Below, in pieces: positions 24,983 through 33,290 of a DNA stretch of 37,113 nucleotides. The position numbers were made by a program, and so were the translations under genes. Position 1 is the first letter of the stretch, and every line of letters begins with the position of its first letter. The stretch covers positions 1-37,113 of the forward strand of contig NZ_LZLS01000199.1 of assembly GCF_001673365.1 (NCBI RefSeq), given 5' to 3'. The notes beneath the pieces were generated by a model. It ran no database searches and was not told where the DNA came from. It saw nothing but the letters and a program-made list of their open reading frames with translations. Origin of the DNA: Mycobacterium asiaticum (lineage in GTDB: Bacteria; Actinomycetota; Actinomycetes; Mycobacteriales; Mycobacteriaceae).

Positions 24983-27931
24983 TCACTCTCGGCCAAGGCC
25001 TTTCTCGTAGAGCTTGCCGCGCAACACAGCGCGCAGCACCTCGCGAAACGATGCTCCACCGGCGACGCGGCCCTCTTTCGACCAGGCGACGAAAAACCCG
25101 ATCACCTGACGCCAGTGTTTCTTTCCGGCCTGCACCGGCGCGTCGTTTAGCACGCAACGCGCGTCGATCAGGAACGGGCGCGGCGCGCTGATCGCTTGGG
25201 TGAAGGCCGCGCGGAAATCGCCCAAGGTGTCGACTCGGCGCGACGCGATGCCGACGGATGCCGCGTACCGGGCGAAATCTATGTCCGGGATCGCAGAGCC
25301 GCGGTCTGGCCAGCCCATGATCTCGCTCTCGAACTTGATCGCGGCCAGCGCCGAGTTGTTGACGACGACGAAGACGACCGGTTTGTCGATACCGGCCGCG
25401 GACTGAATCTGGCTGAGCGTCACCGACGTTCCGCCGTCGCCGGCCACGGCGATCGCGAGCTGACAATCGGTTCGGTTCGTCGCGACGGCGATTGCCGCGG
25501 GTACCGCGAAACCCATGGTGCCGAACGACGCCGACCAGATGCTGTGCGTCATCGAGGTGATGTAGCGGTACACCCACAACGTGTTGACGCCGACGTCCGC
25601 GCACAGCGTGCAGCTGCCGTCGAACCGGACCAGTTCCTCGTTGATCGCCTTGGTGAGACTCGACGCGCGCAGCGGCGCGCGTTCTGCGCGGCGACTGCGC
25701 CGCGGGGTGCGGGGAGATCGGGTAGGCCGCTGCGCGGTCGTGCCGCCCAGCGCGCCGACCATCGCCTCCAACGTCGCCGTGGCATCGCCCAGCACGCAGA
25801 TGTCGTCCTCGGCGAGCCGCAGCATCGCGTTCGGGTCGACGTTGACCACGACAGTCCGGCCGGTGGCGCCCAGATCGAAAGCCGAGCCTCTGTTTGACAC
25901 CCCGACCAGCAGCAGCACGTCGGCCTTCGCGACCGAGTGAAACGCCCGCAGGTCGCCCGAACCGCCGACTCTGCCATGGGCACGCAGGCCCGGGTCACCG
26001 ACCACCGAGTCCCCGCCCATCGTCAGGTGCACGCGGCAGTTCAACGCTTCCGACAGCGCGCTGAGCAGCTCCGAGCAACCCGCAGCCCCGCGTCCCGCGA
26101 CGATCGCAACGCGCTTGGCATCGCGCAGCGCGTCGATCGCTTCGGCGAGCGCCGACTCGTCGGGGGCTGTGGGTCGCAACGCCGCGAATTGAACATGGGC
26201 AGAATCGATTTCGGACCATGGCGCCGCCAGCGCGCCGGGCCGGACCTGCAGATGCACCACGCCTGTTCCCGGCGCCGTGGTGGCTGCGCACGCTTGTCGC
26301 AGGGTGGCCGCAGCCGTGGCCGCATCGTCGACCACATAGCGTGCCACGGCGACTTCCTCGAGCACCCGGCTCGGGTCGATGAGCCACTCTTGCGATTCGA
26401 CCGTAACGACCAGGATCCTGGCGCGATCCAGCGCCGCGTCGTAGATTCCGTTCAGCTGCAACAGAAGTGCCGCCGGGCTCGTGGCGACCGTGCCCGACGA
26501 CTGGCTGCCGGACTTCCGCAATGCCGAGGCGTTCATCGAGGGTGCTTGGGCGTTGGCGCTGCGTTGGGCGGTAGCGAAGGCGGGCAGGACCTGCGCGCAG
26601 AACTCGCTGATCTGTACCGGCGCACCCAGGTCGGCGTCAAGTCTTTCGGCCAGCGATCGCTCACCGGGCGGCGCCTCGACGCGGGCTGATGTCGTGTCGC
26701 GCGGTAGGGCGACGATGTCGGTCCGCAGTGCGAACGCCTCGTTCAATTGCGCTATACCGGAGAGCTTTTCGGCACTGTCGGAGCAGACAACAGTCAGGTC
26801 GGCGGCGGCACTGGCCAGGCTGGACAGGTCCGCGACGAACTGACTCAAGTGCGCATGGTCGGTGACCACCGTGGTTTGTGCAGTCCCGGCTAGCGCGGCA
26901 CCGATGCCCAGCGGAAGTGCTGCGCCAGGAACCCCTGCCAGACTGGAAAATCCGGGGACGTCGTCGAGGTCGGTGAATACGGCTTCGGGCTGTGTGTCGC
27001 CCGGCTCGGGCTGCGAGTCCAGGATCGTGTGCAGGGTGGCTTCGACGTCGCAAACGATCTGTCTGAGGTAGGGCACCTGCTGGGCCGTGCGCCGCCGGTC
27101 GGTGAGTTCGAGCAGGTTCGCGTACCCGTGCACGCGGTGTTTGAGCAATGGACTCGAGCGTCCGAGCACCAACACGTCCCTGGCCGGAATCACGCCGGAT
27201 TCCCTCACGTCGTGCAGCGGACAGCCGATCCGTTTCGAAAGCTCTTGTGCCAGTGCGTTGTACGTGCCGTCAGCACAGGACAGCACGATGGCCAGATCGT
27301 CGGATTCGCAGAACTCGGCGAGCGCACGCAGCTCCTCCTTGCTCGGCACGCCCGCGAGCGGCAGTTTCGGAACGACGAGTCCGGCGCCCGCCGCGCCGAT
27401 CGGCGCGTAGAGCACGTCGCCGGGGATTGCCACGTGGCACGCAGTGGATTCGTGCACCGCGCGGACCGCGGAACGGGCGAACCGTTCGAACTGGCTCGGG
27501 TTGTGGATCTGAACCGACGAGGAGGTGCACGGCTTGAACAAGGCTTCGGAGTCGATCTCCTGGAAGGCTTCCCGGCCGATGCTGGCGAGTGGAACCTGAC
27601 CGCTGATGGCCAGCAACGGGATTCGCCCGAGGAAGGCTTCGTAGGCTCCGGCAACCAGATTGGTTGCGCCCGGGCCGGCGGTTCCGAAGCACACGCCCAA
27701 CCGCCCGGAGGCTTTGGCATACCCGACCGCCATCAGTGCCGCCGCCGTTTCGTGCCGGGTGCTGATGACCCGTATCTCGCTGCGTTTGCTTGCGGCGTGA
27801 ATTAGCGAATTCACCGACTCCGCGGGCATTCCGAACAGGTATTCGACACCCAGGCGGATCAGGTAATCCACCAGTTCGTCGGCAAATCGCTGCCGTCCGA
27901 GCGTGTTTGACAGCAGATATCGGTTATGCAT
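24983..27931 (-). CDS. Double-length thiamine diphosphate enzyme with one intact split active site
   Basis: The 982-residue product resembles acetolactate synthase/2-oxo acid decarboxylase-type enzymes, normally about 550-600 residues. A complete PYR domain (about 10-175) carries the cofactor-activating Glu61 (RHETAAALMA). A reduced middle domain (200-305) follows. Residues 325-440 look like a PP domain, but GDG is TDH and the metal-site NN is SDS. Residues 485-570 match only the later half of a PYR domain. A second middle domain (590-728), a basic linker (734-752) and a complete PP domain complete the protein; in the PP domain GDG is at 831-833 and NN at 858-859, with 24 residues between. 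It seems to be a fused duplication in which only PYR1 and PP2 can bind ThDP. The ATG overlaps the aminotransferase-like stop by eight bases. The substrate is unknown. Confidence 0.88.
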   Translation of the reverse strand: MHNRYLLSNTLGRQRFADELVDYLIRLGVEYLFGMPAESVNSLIHAASKRSEIRVISTRHETAAALMAVGYAKASGRLGVCFGTAGPGATNLVAGAYEAFLGRIPLLAISGQVPLASIGREAFQEIDSEALFKPCTSSSVQIHNPSQFERFARSAVRAVHESTACHVAIPGDVLYAPIGAAGAGLVVPKLPLAGVPSKEELRALAEFCESDDLAIVLSCADGTYNALAQELSKRIGCPLHDVRESGVIPARDVLVLGRSSPLLKHRVHGYANLLELTDRRRTAQQVPYLRQIVCDVEATLHTILDSQPEPGDTQPEAVFTDLDDVPGFSSLAGVPGAALPLGIGAALAGTAQTTVVTDHAHLSQFVADLSSLASAAADLTVVCSDSAEKLSGIAQLNEAFALRTDIVALPRDTTSARVEAPPGERSLAERLDADLGAPVQISEFCAQVLPAFATAQRSANAQAPSMNASALRKSGSQSSGTVATSPAALLLQLNGIYDAALDRARILVVTVESQEWLIDPSRVLEEVAVARYVVDDAATAAATLRQACAATTAPGTGVVHLQVRPGALAAPWSEIDSAHVQFAALRPTAPDESALAEAIDALRDAKRVAIVAGRGAAGCSELLSALSEALNCRVHLTMGGDSVVGDPGLRAHGRVGGSGDLRAFHSVAKADVLLLVGVSNRGSAFDLGATGRTVVVNVDPNAMLRLAEDDICVLGDATATLEAMVGALGGTTAQRPTRSPRTPRRSRRAERAPLRASSLTKAINEELVRFDGSCTLCADVGVNTLWVYRYITSMTHSIWSASFGTMGFAVPAAIAVATNRTDCQLAIAVAGDGGTSVTLSQIQSAAGIDKPVVFVVVNNSALAAIKFESEIMGWPDRGSAIPDIDFARYAASVGIASRRVDTLGDFRAAFTQAISAPRPFLIDARCVLNDAPVQAGKKHWRQVIGFFVAWSKEGRVAGGASFREVLRAVLRGKLYEKGLGRE

Positions 27932-28958
27932 TCTGCAGGGCCCGGCTGTAGCTGCGCAACGATTGCATCACCGCGTCCACAGACTCCTTGGACTGGACGG
28001 TGATCCGCACGCCAACCCCGGGATACTCGCGCAGTAGTATCCCGTCGGCGAGCGCATGCCGGAACAAGCCGCCCGAATCGGGGTTGGGCAGCCAGACGAA
28101 ATTGCCTTGCGAGCCGGCCCCGGACGCGAGTCCCTCCTGAGACAGGAAGTCCTCCAAGCATTTCCGAGCCTGCACCACATCGGCCACGCGTTGTGCCAGT
28201 TGGCGTGGATGCTTCAGCGACTCCGTCGCGATACTGATCGAAAGCGAGTTCACCGCGTACGTCGGGACCGCGGCCCGGACCCGCGCGGCTAGGGCGGCGC
28301 TACTGAAGACGCCGTAGCCGATCCGCAACCCGGCCAGCCCGTAGGCTTTCGAGAAGCTGCGCAGGACGGCTACCCCGTCCATCACCTCGACGATGCGCCT
28401 CACCGCGTCGACGGGCATAGTCTCGTCGGACTCCGCATAGGCTTGATCGACTACGAGCAGAACGCTTTTCGGGATTTCCCGCCGAAGCCGAGCAAGTTCG
28501 TCCAGGCTGACCGGCGCCCCACTCGGGTTGTGCGGGGCGGCGATAATTACCTGCCGAGCCGACGGGTCGAGGCGGGACAGGATGCTGTCGAGACATTGAG
28601 TTCCCGGTGGGGAGCTGGCAACCGCCACCGGAGTGCCGCCGGCTCGCGACACCAGCACCGCATATTCGTCGAAGGTGGGTGTGCCGAAGATGGTCGAACC
28701 TCTGGGATGCGGGTCCGCGTGCAGCAGCGCGTCTAAGACGCCGAGACTGCCTGGGCCAATGACGATCCGGTCTCTCGCCACCTGGTGCAGCGCGGCGATC
28801 TGCGCGGTCAGCGCTGCGACACAGTGGTCTTCGGGATAGCGGTGGAGGGTATCGGCACCCGATGCGAGGAGTTTTCGGATTTCAGGCAGCGGATCGAGAT
28901 GCAATTCGTTGCGGGAGAGGTCGAATTCGACCCGCGGCGCCCTCTCACGGCAGTTCAA
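27924..28958 (-). CDS. HisC-like fold type I PLP aminotransferase or decarboxylase
   Basis: The protein, of about 344 residues, is of the histidinol-phosphate aminotransferase/CobD type. PLP contacts are APHNPSG, VVDQAYAE and the lysine in RSFSKAYGLAGLRIGYG (Lys204 in this numbering). The C-terminus has GVGVRITVQSKESVDAVMQSL, as in HisC. CobD-like members decarboxylate rather than transaminate, so the reaction is open. A TTG at 28958 with AAGGA nine bases upstream gives the expected N-terminus and a 14-base overlap with the ubiA-like gene. A second TTG at 29024 adds 22 residues unlike the family. It lies between the prenyltransferase and ThDP genes and overlaps both, so it is co-translated with them. 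A housekeeping hisC role is unlikely in this setting. Confidence 0.85.
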   Translation of the reverse strand: MNCRERAPRVEFDLSRNELHLDPLPEIRKLLASGADTLHRYPEDHCVAALTAQIAALHQVARDRIVIGPGSLGVLDALLHADPHPRGSTIFGTPTFDEYAVLVSRAGGTPVAVASSPPGTQCLDSILSRLDPSARQVIIAAPHNPSGAPVSLDELARLRREIPKSVLLVVDQAYAESDETMPVDAVRRIVEVMDGVAVLRSFSKAYGLAGLRIGYGVFSSAALAARVRAAVPTYAVNSLSISIATESLKHPRQLAQRVADVVQARKCLEDFLSQEGLASGAGSQGNFVWLPNPDSGGLFRHALADGILLREYPGVGVRITVQSKESVDAVMQSLRSYSRALQNA

Positions 28959-30042
28959 AGTCCTCGGTCCTTCTGGTATCGAGGCCGAGTCGGTCGGTGA
29001 ACAGCATGATGGCGAAGCCGACAATCACCACCGCGACTGATGCTGCCGTGCAACGGTCGATCAAGACCAGCGTCGAGAGATAACCGACGGAGACGAACAT
29101 GTCGTCGCGCAGCATGTCGTTGGACGACTTCTGGTCGACCGTGTGCACCAGGCGCCATGCCTGAAAACAGGCCACCGGGAACCAGATCAGAGCGATCAGG
29201 TACTTCGGAGCGAGCCCGCCGACAGCCACCGGAACCACGATGGCGCCGTACACCAGCACGGTCGCGACTGCCGCGATTGTCGCCGCGCGGCGCCGGGTGG
29301 CGCTCAACGTCGCCGATGTCGTCACGTGAACCCGCTTGTCGCCCTCGTAATCTGGCACGTTCTTGGTGAGGCCTTTGGCGCAGAACCAGACGAACAGGTA
29401 GAGCGCGAGAGCGCAGTACTGTGCGTTGGCCAACACGTGCAGTTTCAAGTCAGACGCCAGCATGGCGCTCACGTAGGGATAGGCGACCGCGTTGGCGAAA
29501 TAGAGAATTCCGATCCGGGGCCGTGCCTTCATTCGCAGCGGCCGGAACGAATACTGTTGGCAGCCAATCAAAGCCAGAAACGTCAGACCGGCGAAGTACG
29601 GGTTGACCAACAGTGAAAGCCCGAAGATTACCGCTGTCAGTTGATGGGTGTGACGCAGCAACCGGTCCCTGCCGTAGCGGCTGAGTTCATAGACCCGCGC
29701 CGGGATGTTCTCGTTGTCTTCCACGACGTCGGTGTAGATGTTGTACAGGTTGGCTATCGCGGCGATGTGATAGGACACCACCATCCCCACGACGAGCGCC
29801 AAGGGCGACACACCGCCCGCGACGATACTGGCGAGGTAGAACGCGAGCATGCCCGGAATCGCGGTGCGCGGTCGCGAAAACGCCACAAATTGCGCGACCC
29901 GCCACCTGGCCGGTGCCGCGATGCCCAGCGAGTCTTTCGCCAGTGCCAACCGCTGCGCACTGTCCATCGCCAAAAACTCGGCCAGACCCGACGATCCGGC
30001 TGTGCGGGACCGGTCGGGGACTACGAGTTGGCTCTCCTCCAT
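28945..30042 (-). CDS. UbiA-type membrane prenyltransferase
   Basis: The 365-residue integral membrane protein is of the UbiA superfamily, which transfers a prenyl chain from a diphosphate to an aromatic or other acceptor. The first metal-binding motif is NIYTDVVED (NxxxDxxxD; Asn101, Asp105, Asp109). The second is DYEGD (Asp231, Asp235). YSFRPLRMKARP is the conserved loop after helix 4. About eight or nine helices are visible. The N-terminal 45 residues are an extra soluble extension. No menaquinone, haem or carotenoid genes are nearby, so the acceptor is probably the product of the adjacent ThDP and PLP enzymes. It starts three bases after the permease stop, with GGAG only inside its own first codons, so it is likely coupled. 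Confidence 0.88.
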   Translation of the reverse strand: MEESQLVVPDRSRTAGSSGLAEFLAMDSAQRLALAKDSLGIAAPARWRVAQFVAFSRPRTAIPGMLAFYLASIVAGGVSPLALVVGMVVSYHIAAIANLYNIYTDVVEDNENIPARVYELSRYGRDRLLRHTHQLTAVIFGLSLLVNPYFAGLTFLALIGCQQYSFRPLRMKARPRIGILYFANAVAYPYVSAMLASDLKLHVLANAQYCALALYLFVWFCAKGLTKNVPDYEGDKRVHVTTSATLSATRRRAATIAAVATVLVYGAIVVPVAVGGLAPKYLIALIWFPVACFQAWRLVHTVDQKSSNDMLRDDMFVSVGYLSTLVLIDRCTAASVAVVIVGFAIMLFTDRLGLDTRRTEDFELP

Positions 30043-30045
30043 GCG

Positions 30046-32550
30046 CTACTCGACCTCCAACGCGTCCACGATCGTCGACTTCGCGGCACGAGACGCGGGA
30101 AGCAAAGCGCCGCTCCAACACAGGATCACGGCCACCACGACGCTGAGTAAGTCCAGCGGCGAAAACGAGTACCGCACAGTGATAGCGGTGACCGAACTCA
30201 TGATGAGGGTGCCGAGGCGGTGTACCACAACGGCGGTCAGCACCCCGATAACGCCGCCGAGCAGGGCGATGCTCGTCGACTCGACCAGGATCGTCTTGGT
30301 GATGTAGCGACGGGAGGCGCCCATGGCGCGCAGTACTCCGATCTCCCGCTTGCGCTCGATCACCGAGATCATGAACGCGTTGAACAGCGCCATCGCCGCC
30401 AGCAGTGCCACGATCCACTGCACGAACACCGCGAGCGACCCGATCTGGGCTACCGCGCCCTTGCCGGAGTCAAGGGCGTCCTGTCCGGTGAACGCATACG
30501 AACCCGTTGTGGCAGCGATCTTTTCAAGTTGAGCCAAAGCCGCCGGTGCATCGTTCGGGGTGGCGAGGTGAACCTCGAGGTAGGTGGCGCCGTCGCGCTG
30601 CAGCCACGACTTCATGTGGGCCAGCGAGATTGCGATCATGCCGCGCTCGGTGGTGAGGTAGTCGACCACGCCGAGGATTTGCACTGCCTGCTCGCCGGAT
30701 GGCGTGCTCAGTGTCAGTTTGTCACCGGCATCGAGGTTCAGGTGGCGCGCGAGTTGGCGGGAGATCACGGCGCCGTCGCCGGCTTCGACCTTGCTCCGCA
30801 CCGATGGCGTCATCGCGGAGAAGGCCGGCGTCACGGTGCCGGGATCGGCTCCCACCATCAGAACGCGGTCGCTACCTACGTTGATGTAGGCGTACTGAAC
30901 GGACTTCACGGCGACGACACCCGGGATCGCACCGACTTTCGCTTCCGTTCCATTGGGAAGCAATGGGCTAACCGGGACAACGTCTTTCGATGCGGACGCC
31001 AGGTACATGTCCGCTTTGGCCAGGGAAGTGAAGAAGCTTCCAGTGGAGTTCACCACGTCGGTCAGCACGCCGCTTGTCACGCTGCCCAGCGCAACTGCGA
31101 TGGTCACGATCATCAGGTTCGCCCATGTGCGTTTGGCGGATGCCGTCATTGTCGACCTGCTCACCTGACCGCTCGGACCCATCAGCGCGGCGATGCGACT
31201 GCTGGCACCCACCAGGGTCGGTCCCAGCGCCCAGCACAATGTGAGGACACCGACCAGTACCAAAACACCGCCGGCGAAAGTCTTTTCGTCGTGTAGCCGC
31301 GTCGCGGTGAGGAATGCCGCGACGATCAGTAGCGCGCCGATGACGGCGCCGAGCCAGTGCGGCTTAGTGCGGTCATCGCCCAGGCTCTCCAATTCGACGG
31401 GCCGCATGGCGGCGATAGGCGAGGCCCTGAACACGACCAGAGCCGGCCATGCCGCACCCAGAACACAGGCGACGATGCTCAGTGCAACGACGACGCCGAC
31501 GGCGGTGCCCGGAAAGAAGAACTGGGGTTTGACGTCCACGGACTGCAGCATCAGCGGAGGCAGGCGTTTGATCGCGAGAAAGCTCATACCCGCTCCCAAC
31601 GGAGCACCCAGGCAGCCGCCTAAAAATCCCATGATCGCCACTTCCGCCAGCAGGTCTCTGGCCAGGTGACCACGTCTGGCGCCGAGGGCTCGCAACGTGG
31701 CGATCATCGGACGTCGTTGCACGACAGCCATATTCATCGTGTTGAACACTATGAACATCGCCACTACCAACGCGATCGAACCGACCAGCAGCAAGGTGTC
31801 GCGGGTCAGCGAGACAGAGTTGTCGGTTTGAGCCACCCGGAACTGCGGCTCGGCGACGACGGCGCGGTGGTCGACCACCCGGACCAGCTCGGCGCTGAGG
31901 GCCTTGAGGTCGGCACCGGGTTTGGCGACCACGAACACCGAGCTAACCCGACCCGGTTGGCGTAACAGCTGCTGCGCCACCGGAAGTGGCACGATCAGGT
32001 AGTCGCCGGAGTTGTACTTCTCGGCGAGGTCGCCCTTGGGTACGAACACCACGTTGACGCGGGCGCCGTTGACCTGCACCGAGCCGCCCGCGGCGGTCCC
32101 GAGGCCGGGTCCGGCGATCGCGCCGTCGGCCAATGACCCGTGCGACTTGTCGCCTTCGGCCTGCTGCACCAGCTCGTTGCCCACCCGGTTATCAAGTACC
32201 CGAATGTTCGGGCTGACCCCCAAAAGTGTTGTGCCGGAACGGGGTGTGCTGATCGTGGCTTTCACGATCGGCTCTGCGGCGGCGACGCCGTCGACCTCGC
32301 GCAGCTGATTAACCAGCCCCTCGGGCATGCCGCTGTCCGCTGCGCCAGTGATTTCAAAGGCGGCCTTGCCGTAAAGGTCTTCGGACATCGTGGCGACCGA
32401 TTTGGTCAGCGAACCGTAGATGCCGGCGATCGCCACCAGCAGTGCGCTCGCGATCATGACTGCCGCCACGCAGCTCAACGACCGCTTCCAGTGCGCAACC
32501 GCGTACCGCAGGTTGAGCAGCCTGAAACGGACTGCGGCCGAGGCGATCAT
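30046..32550 (-). CDS. FtsX/MacB-type ABC transporter permease
   Basis: The 834-residue permease has two FtsX repeats. The first helix lies at about 25-47 and is followed by a large MacB-like outer domain (50-245). Three helices come next (255-385), containing VVQRRPMIATLRALGARRGH. A second helix pair with an outer domain follows (about 390-700), and then a final set of three helices with VIERKREIGVLRAMGASRRY (about 710-825). These two 'E/R-LRALGA' coupling segments contact the ATPase. Such transporters move lipids, peptides or small molecules outward rather than importing. It overlaps the ATPase gene by four bases (ATGA) and precedes the prenyltransferase. The architecture resembles the Rv0986-Rv0987 pair as I remember it. 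Confidence 0.92.
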   Translation of the reverse strand: MIASAAVRFRLLNLRYAVAHWKRSLSCVAAVMIASALLVAIAGIYGSLTKSVATMSEDLYGKAAFEITGAADSGMPEGLVNQLREVDGVAAAEPIVKATISTPRSGTTLLGVSPNIRVLDNRVGNELVQQAEGDKSHGSLADGAIAGPGLGTAAGGSVQVNGARVNVVFVPKGDLAEKYNSGDYLIVPLPVAQQLLRQPGRVSSVFVVAKPGADLKALSAELVRVVDHRAVVAEPQFRVAQTDNSVSLTRDTLLLVGSIALVVAMFIVFNTMNMAVVQRRPMIATLRALGARRGHLARDLLAEVAIMGFLGGCLGAPLGAGMSFLAIKRLPPLMLQSVDVKPQFFFPGTAVGVVVALSIVACVLGAAWPALVVFRASPIAAMRPVELESLGDDRTKPHWLGAVIGALLIVAAFLTATRLHDEKTFAGGVLVLVGVLTLCWALGPTLVGASSRIAALMGPSGQVSRSTMTASAKRTWANLMIVTIAVALGSVTSGVLTDVVNSTGSFFTSLAKADMYLASASKDVVPVSPLLPNGTEAKVGAIPGVVAVKSVQYAYINVGSDRVLMVGADPGTVTPAFSAMTPSVRSKVEAGDGAVISRQLARHLNLDAGDKLTLSTPSGEQAVQILGVVDYLTTERGMIAISLAHMKSWLQRDGATYLEVHLATPNDAPAALAQLEKIAATTGSYAFTGQDALDSGKGAVAQIGSLAVFVQWIVALLAAMALFNAFMISVIERKREIGVLRAMGASRRYITKTILVESTSIALLGGVIGVLTAVVVHRLGTLIMSSVTAITVRYSFSPLDLLSVVVAVILCWSGALLPASRAAKSTIVDALEVE

Positions 32551-33221
32551 GCGTGTTCGACGACTTTGCCGTCACGCATCACGATCTCGCGGTCGGCGGC
32601 GGCCGCAATTGCCGGGTCGTGCGTCACCATGATCACCGAGCACTCGCCGTCGTCGGCGATCTTGCGGAGCAGAGCCAGGATGTTCTTGCCGGACTCCGAG
32701 TCCAGGTTCCCGGTCGGCTCGTCGGCCAGCACGACGCCCGGTTTCATGATCAGCGAACGGGCGATCGCGACTCGCTGCATCTGTCCGCCGGAAAGTTGCG
32801 AAGGCTTGTGGTCGATCCGGTCGCCGAGGCCCACCATCCCCAGCAGGTCGCAGGCATCCTTTCGCGCGACCTTCATGGACGACCCGTCGAGGACCCTGGG
32901 CATCGCCACGTTCTCCCACGCGCTCAACGTGGGCAGCAGGTTGAAGAACTGGAAGATGAACGACACCTTGCGTCGGCGGTATTCGGACTGTTCGTCGTCG
33001 GTCTTCTTCGACAGCTCTTCCCCGTCGACTGTGATGGAGCCCTGGTCGGGCCGGTCGATGCCGCCGATCAGATGCAGCAGCGTGCTTTTTCCCGAGCCGG
33101 ATGCTCCGGTGATGGCGACCAGCTTGTCGTTGCCGAGCGTCAGCGTGACATCGTCAACAGCCTTGACCAACTCTTGGCCCCGCTGATAGGTCCTGCTCAC
33201 CGCAGTGATCTCGATCAGCAT
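32547..33221 (-). CDS. ABC transporter ATPase, MacB/LolD type
   Basis: The 224-residue ATPase has all motifs: Walker A GASGSGKST (39-47), Q-loop Gln91 (FIFQFFNLLP), signature LSGGQ (143-147), Walker B VVLADE (163-168) with the MacB-type EPTGNLDSESG, and switch His201 (VTHD). It powers the FtsX-type permease encoded immediately downstream. AGGAG five bases before ATG 33221 is a good SD. It is the first gene behind the IdeR-like box at 33257-33275, so the five genes to the ThDP gene are probably expressed under iron limitation. Confidence 0.95.
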   Translation of the reverse strand: MLIEITAVSRTYQRGQELVKAVDDVTLTLGNDKLVAITGASGSGKSTLLHLIGGIDRPDQGSITVDGEELSKKTDDEQSEYRRRKVSFIFQFFNLLPTLSAWENVAMPRVLDGSSMKVARKDACDLLGMVGLGDRIDHKPSQLSGGQMQRVAIARSLIMKPGVVLADEPTGNLDSESGKNILALLRKIADDGECSVIMVTHDPAIAAAADREIVMRDGKVVEHA

Positions 33222-33256
33222 GAAGCTCCTGGGTGTTTATGGGGCCGCCCGGCAAT

Positions 33257-33275
33257 TCAGGACAGGCTAACCTTA
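33257..33275 (-). promoter_or_regulatory. IdeR iron box before the ABC-UbiA-PLP-ThDP operon
   Basis: Read on the minus strand, TAAGGTTAGCCTGTCCTGA matches the IdeR/DtxR consensus TTAGGTTAGCCTAACCTAA at 15 of 19 bases, with ten consecutive identities (AGGTTAGCCT). It ends 35 nt before the ATPase ATG. TAAGGT at its upstream end fits a -10 box, so iron-loaded IdeR would block the promoter. It lies in the 69-bp gap after the monooxygenase gene. Confidence 0.75.
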
Positions 33276-33290
33276 CACACCGTTAATTTT

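Noticed and set aside
24983..27931. Two adjacent ThDP genes joined by sequencing error
   Set aside because: One uninterrupted frame of 982 codons runs through the junction, and the missing motifs are lost in both inner domains, not just at a breakpoint. A simple error would leave two complete sets of motifs.
27924..28958. Histidine biosynthesis hisC
   Set aside because: The motifs fit the family, but no his genes are nearby and the gene is embedded by overlaps in the exporter-prenyltransferase operon, so a housekeeping role is unlikely.
28945..30042. UbiA gene as part of a carotenoid, menaquinone or haem O pathway
   Set aside because: No phytoene, men, or cytochrome oxidase genes are in the window; the genes fused by overlap are a PLP enzyme, a ThDP enzyme and an exporter.
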